DNA from: Mucilaginibacter endophyticus | GTDB taxonomy: Bacteria > Bacteroidota > Bacteroidia > Sphingobacteriales > Sphingobacteriaceae | DNA: 64,000 nt | Assembly (NCBI RefSeq): GCF_003351025.1 | Contig: NZ_QPCG01000011.1 | Location: 1-64,000, forward strand | Direction of reading: 5' to 3' | Part shown: positions 63,840 through 64,000 of the stretch, one piece after another | Layout of the letters: each line of letters opens with the position of its first letter | How positions within the stretch are numbered: position 1 is the stretch's first letter | Position numbers and translations under genes: made by a program | Notes under the pieces: generated by a model | What the model was told of the DNA's origin: nothing | The model's database searches: none | The model's input: only the letters and a program-made list of their open reading frames with translations

Positions 63840-64000
63840 TTATCGGTCGCGGCGAACCAATGGCATCACTTGCTCACCGATGAGCCGGATGGAGTTCATG
63901 AGCTGTTCATGGGTCAGCCCCGCGTTGTCCATCTGGAAAGTAAAGCGGTCGACGCCGCCGAGTGCTTCGCCGTGGCGGAGCAGTTTTTCGGCTACCCGTT
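63840..64000 (-). CDS. LLM-class flavin-dependent oxidoreductase, C-terminal end
   Basis: The visible 52 codons read RVAEKLLRHGEALGGVDRFT, FQMDNAGLTHEQLMNSIRLI, GEQVMPLVRRDR and TAA at 63840-63842. This is the C-terminal end typical of luciferase-like oxidoreductases. The 5' part lies outside the window. Confidence 0.75.
   Translation of the reverse strand, partial: RVAEKLLRHGEALGGVDRFTFQMDNAGLTHEQLMNSIRLIGEQVMPLVRRDR

Overview
The window looks like chromosome from a member of the Bacteroidota, most likely Sphingobacteriaceae (a Mucilaginibacter or Pedobacter relative). The reasons are several promoters with the Bacteroidota -7 element TAnnTTTG, CTn-type tra genes (TraE/F/G/I/J/K/M), DUF1896, DUF3945, DUF4133 and DUF4134 proteins, a fused CrtYc-Yd lycopene cyclase, and many small Crp/Fnr-like and XRE regulators. 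No tRNA, rRNA or CRISPR array was seen.

Region 1 (about 1.3-10.6 kb, minus strand) is a compact 11-gene operon: crtI-crtB-idi-crtZ-crtYcd-folE-SDR-flavin reductase-like-FAD oxidoreductase-MpaB/Lcp-like oxygenase-MarR regulator. Most genes overlap or abut. A 26-bp near-palindrome next to a TATATTTG -7 box at its head is a candidate site for the MarR protein encoded at its tail. The operon should make a zeaxanthin-type carotenoid, joined to pterin synthesis and a set of redox enzymes. The oxygenase keeps the Arg/Thr/His set of rubber oxygenase at the same spacing, so it may cleave an isoprenoid chain. This is the best candidate here for an undescribed system.

Region 2 (11-18 kb) holds small stress and redox modules: a lone receiver plus a DUF892 protein; a Crp/Fnr regulator, isochorismatase, pirin and a cupin broken by an in-frame stop; and an ArsR-controlled Old Yellow Enzyme/LLM flavin oxidoreductase operon with a textbook operator.

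Region 3 (18-33.4 kb) mixes intact operons (transaldolase, TlpA-like redoxin, a two-component system, a Na+/H+ antiporter) with a dense field of decayed genes: a SplB-like radical SAM protein, a LOV histidine kinase, a lipocalin, a lipoprotein, a small acidic protein and others. Many in-frame stops sit where CAA, CAG, CGA or TGG codons are expected.

Region 4 (33.6-42.3 kb) has a NEW3-domain protein with an ABC exporter, an ssb, a receiver, a group of short XRE-type regulators with unknown small proteins, and a PAP2 phosphatase.

Region 5 (42.3-58.5 kb) is a decayed conjugative element. Its tyrosine recombinase is split: the N-terminal piece is at 58.1-58.3 kb and the remainder at 42.3-43.2 kb, on the same strand, meeting at the same codon. 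About 14.9 kb lie between them: a partial tra operon with three tandem TraI-like paralogues, HTH proteins, and a frameshifted toxin/immunity pair.

Region 6 (58.5-64 kb) is chromosome-like: a 5'-truncated SDR at the element edge, two more Crp/Fnr regulators, a cupin related to the broken one at 14.7 kb, an SDR-membrane protein-AraC operon, a broken DUF2000 gene and the end of an LLM flavin oxidoreductase.
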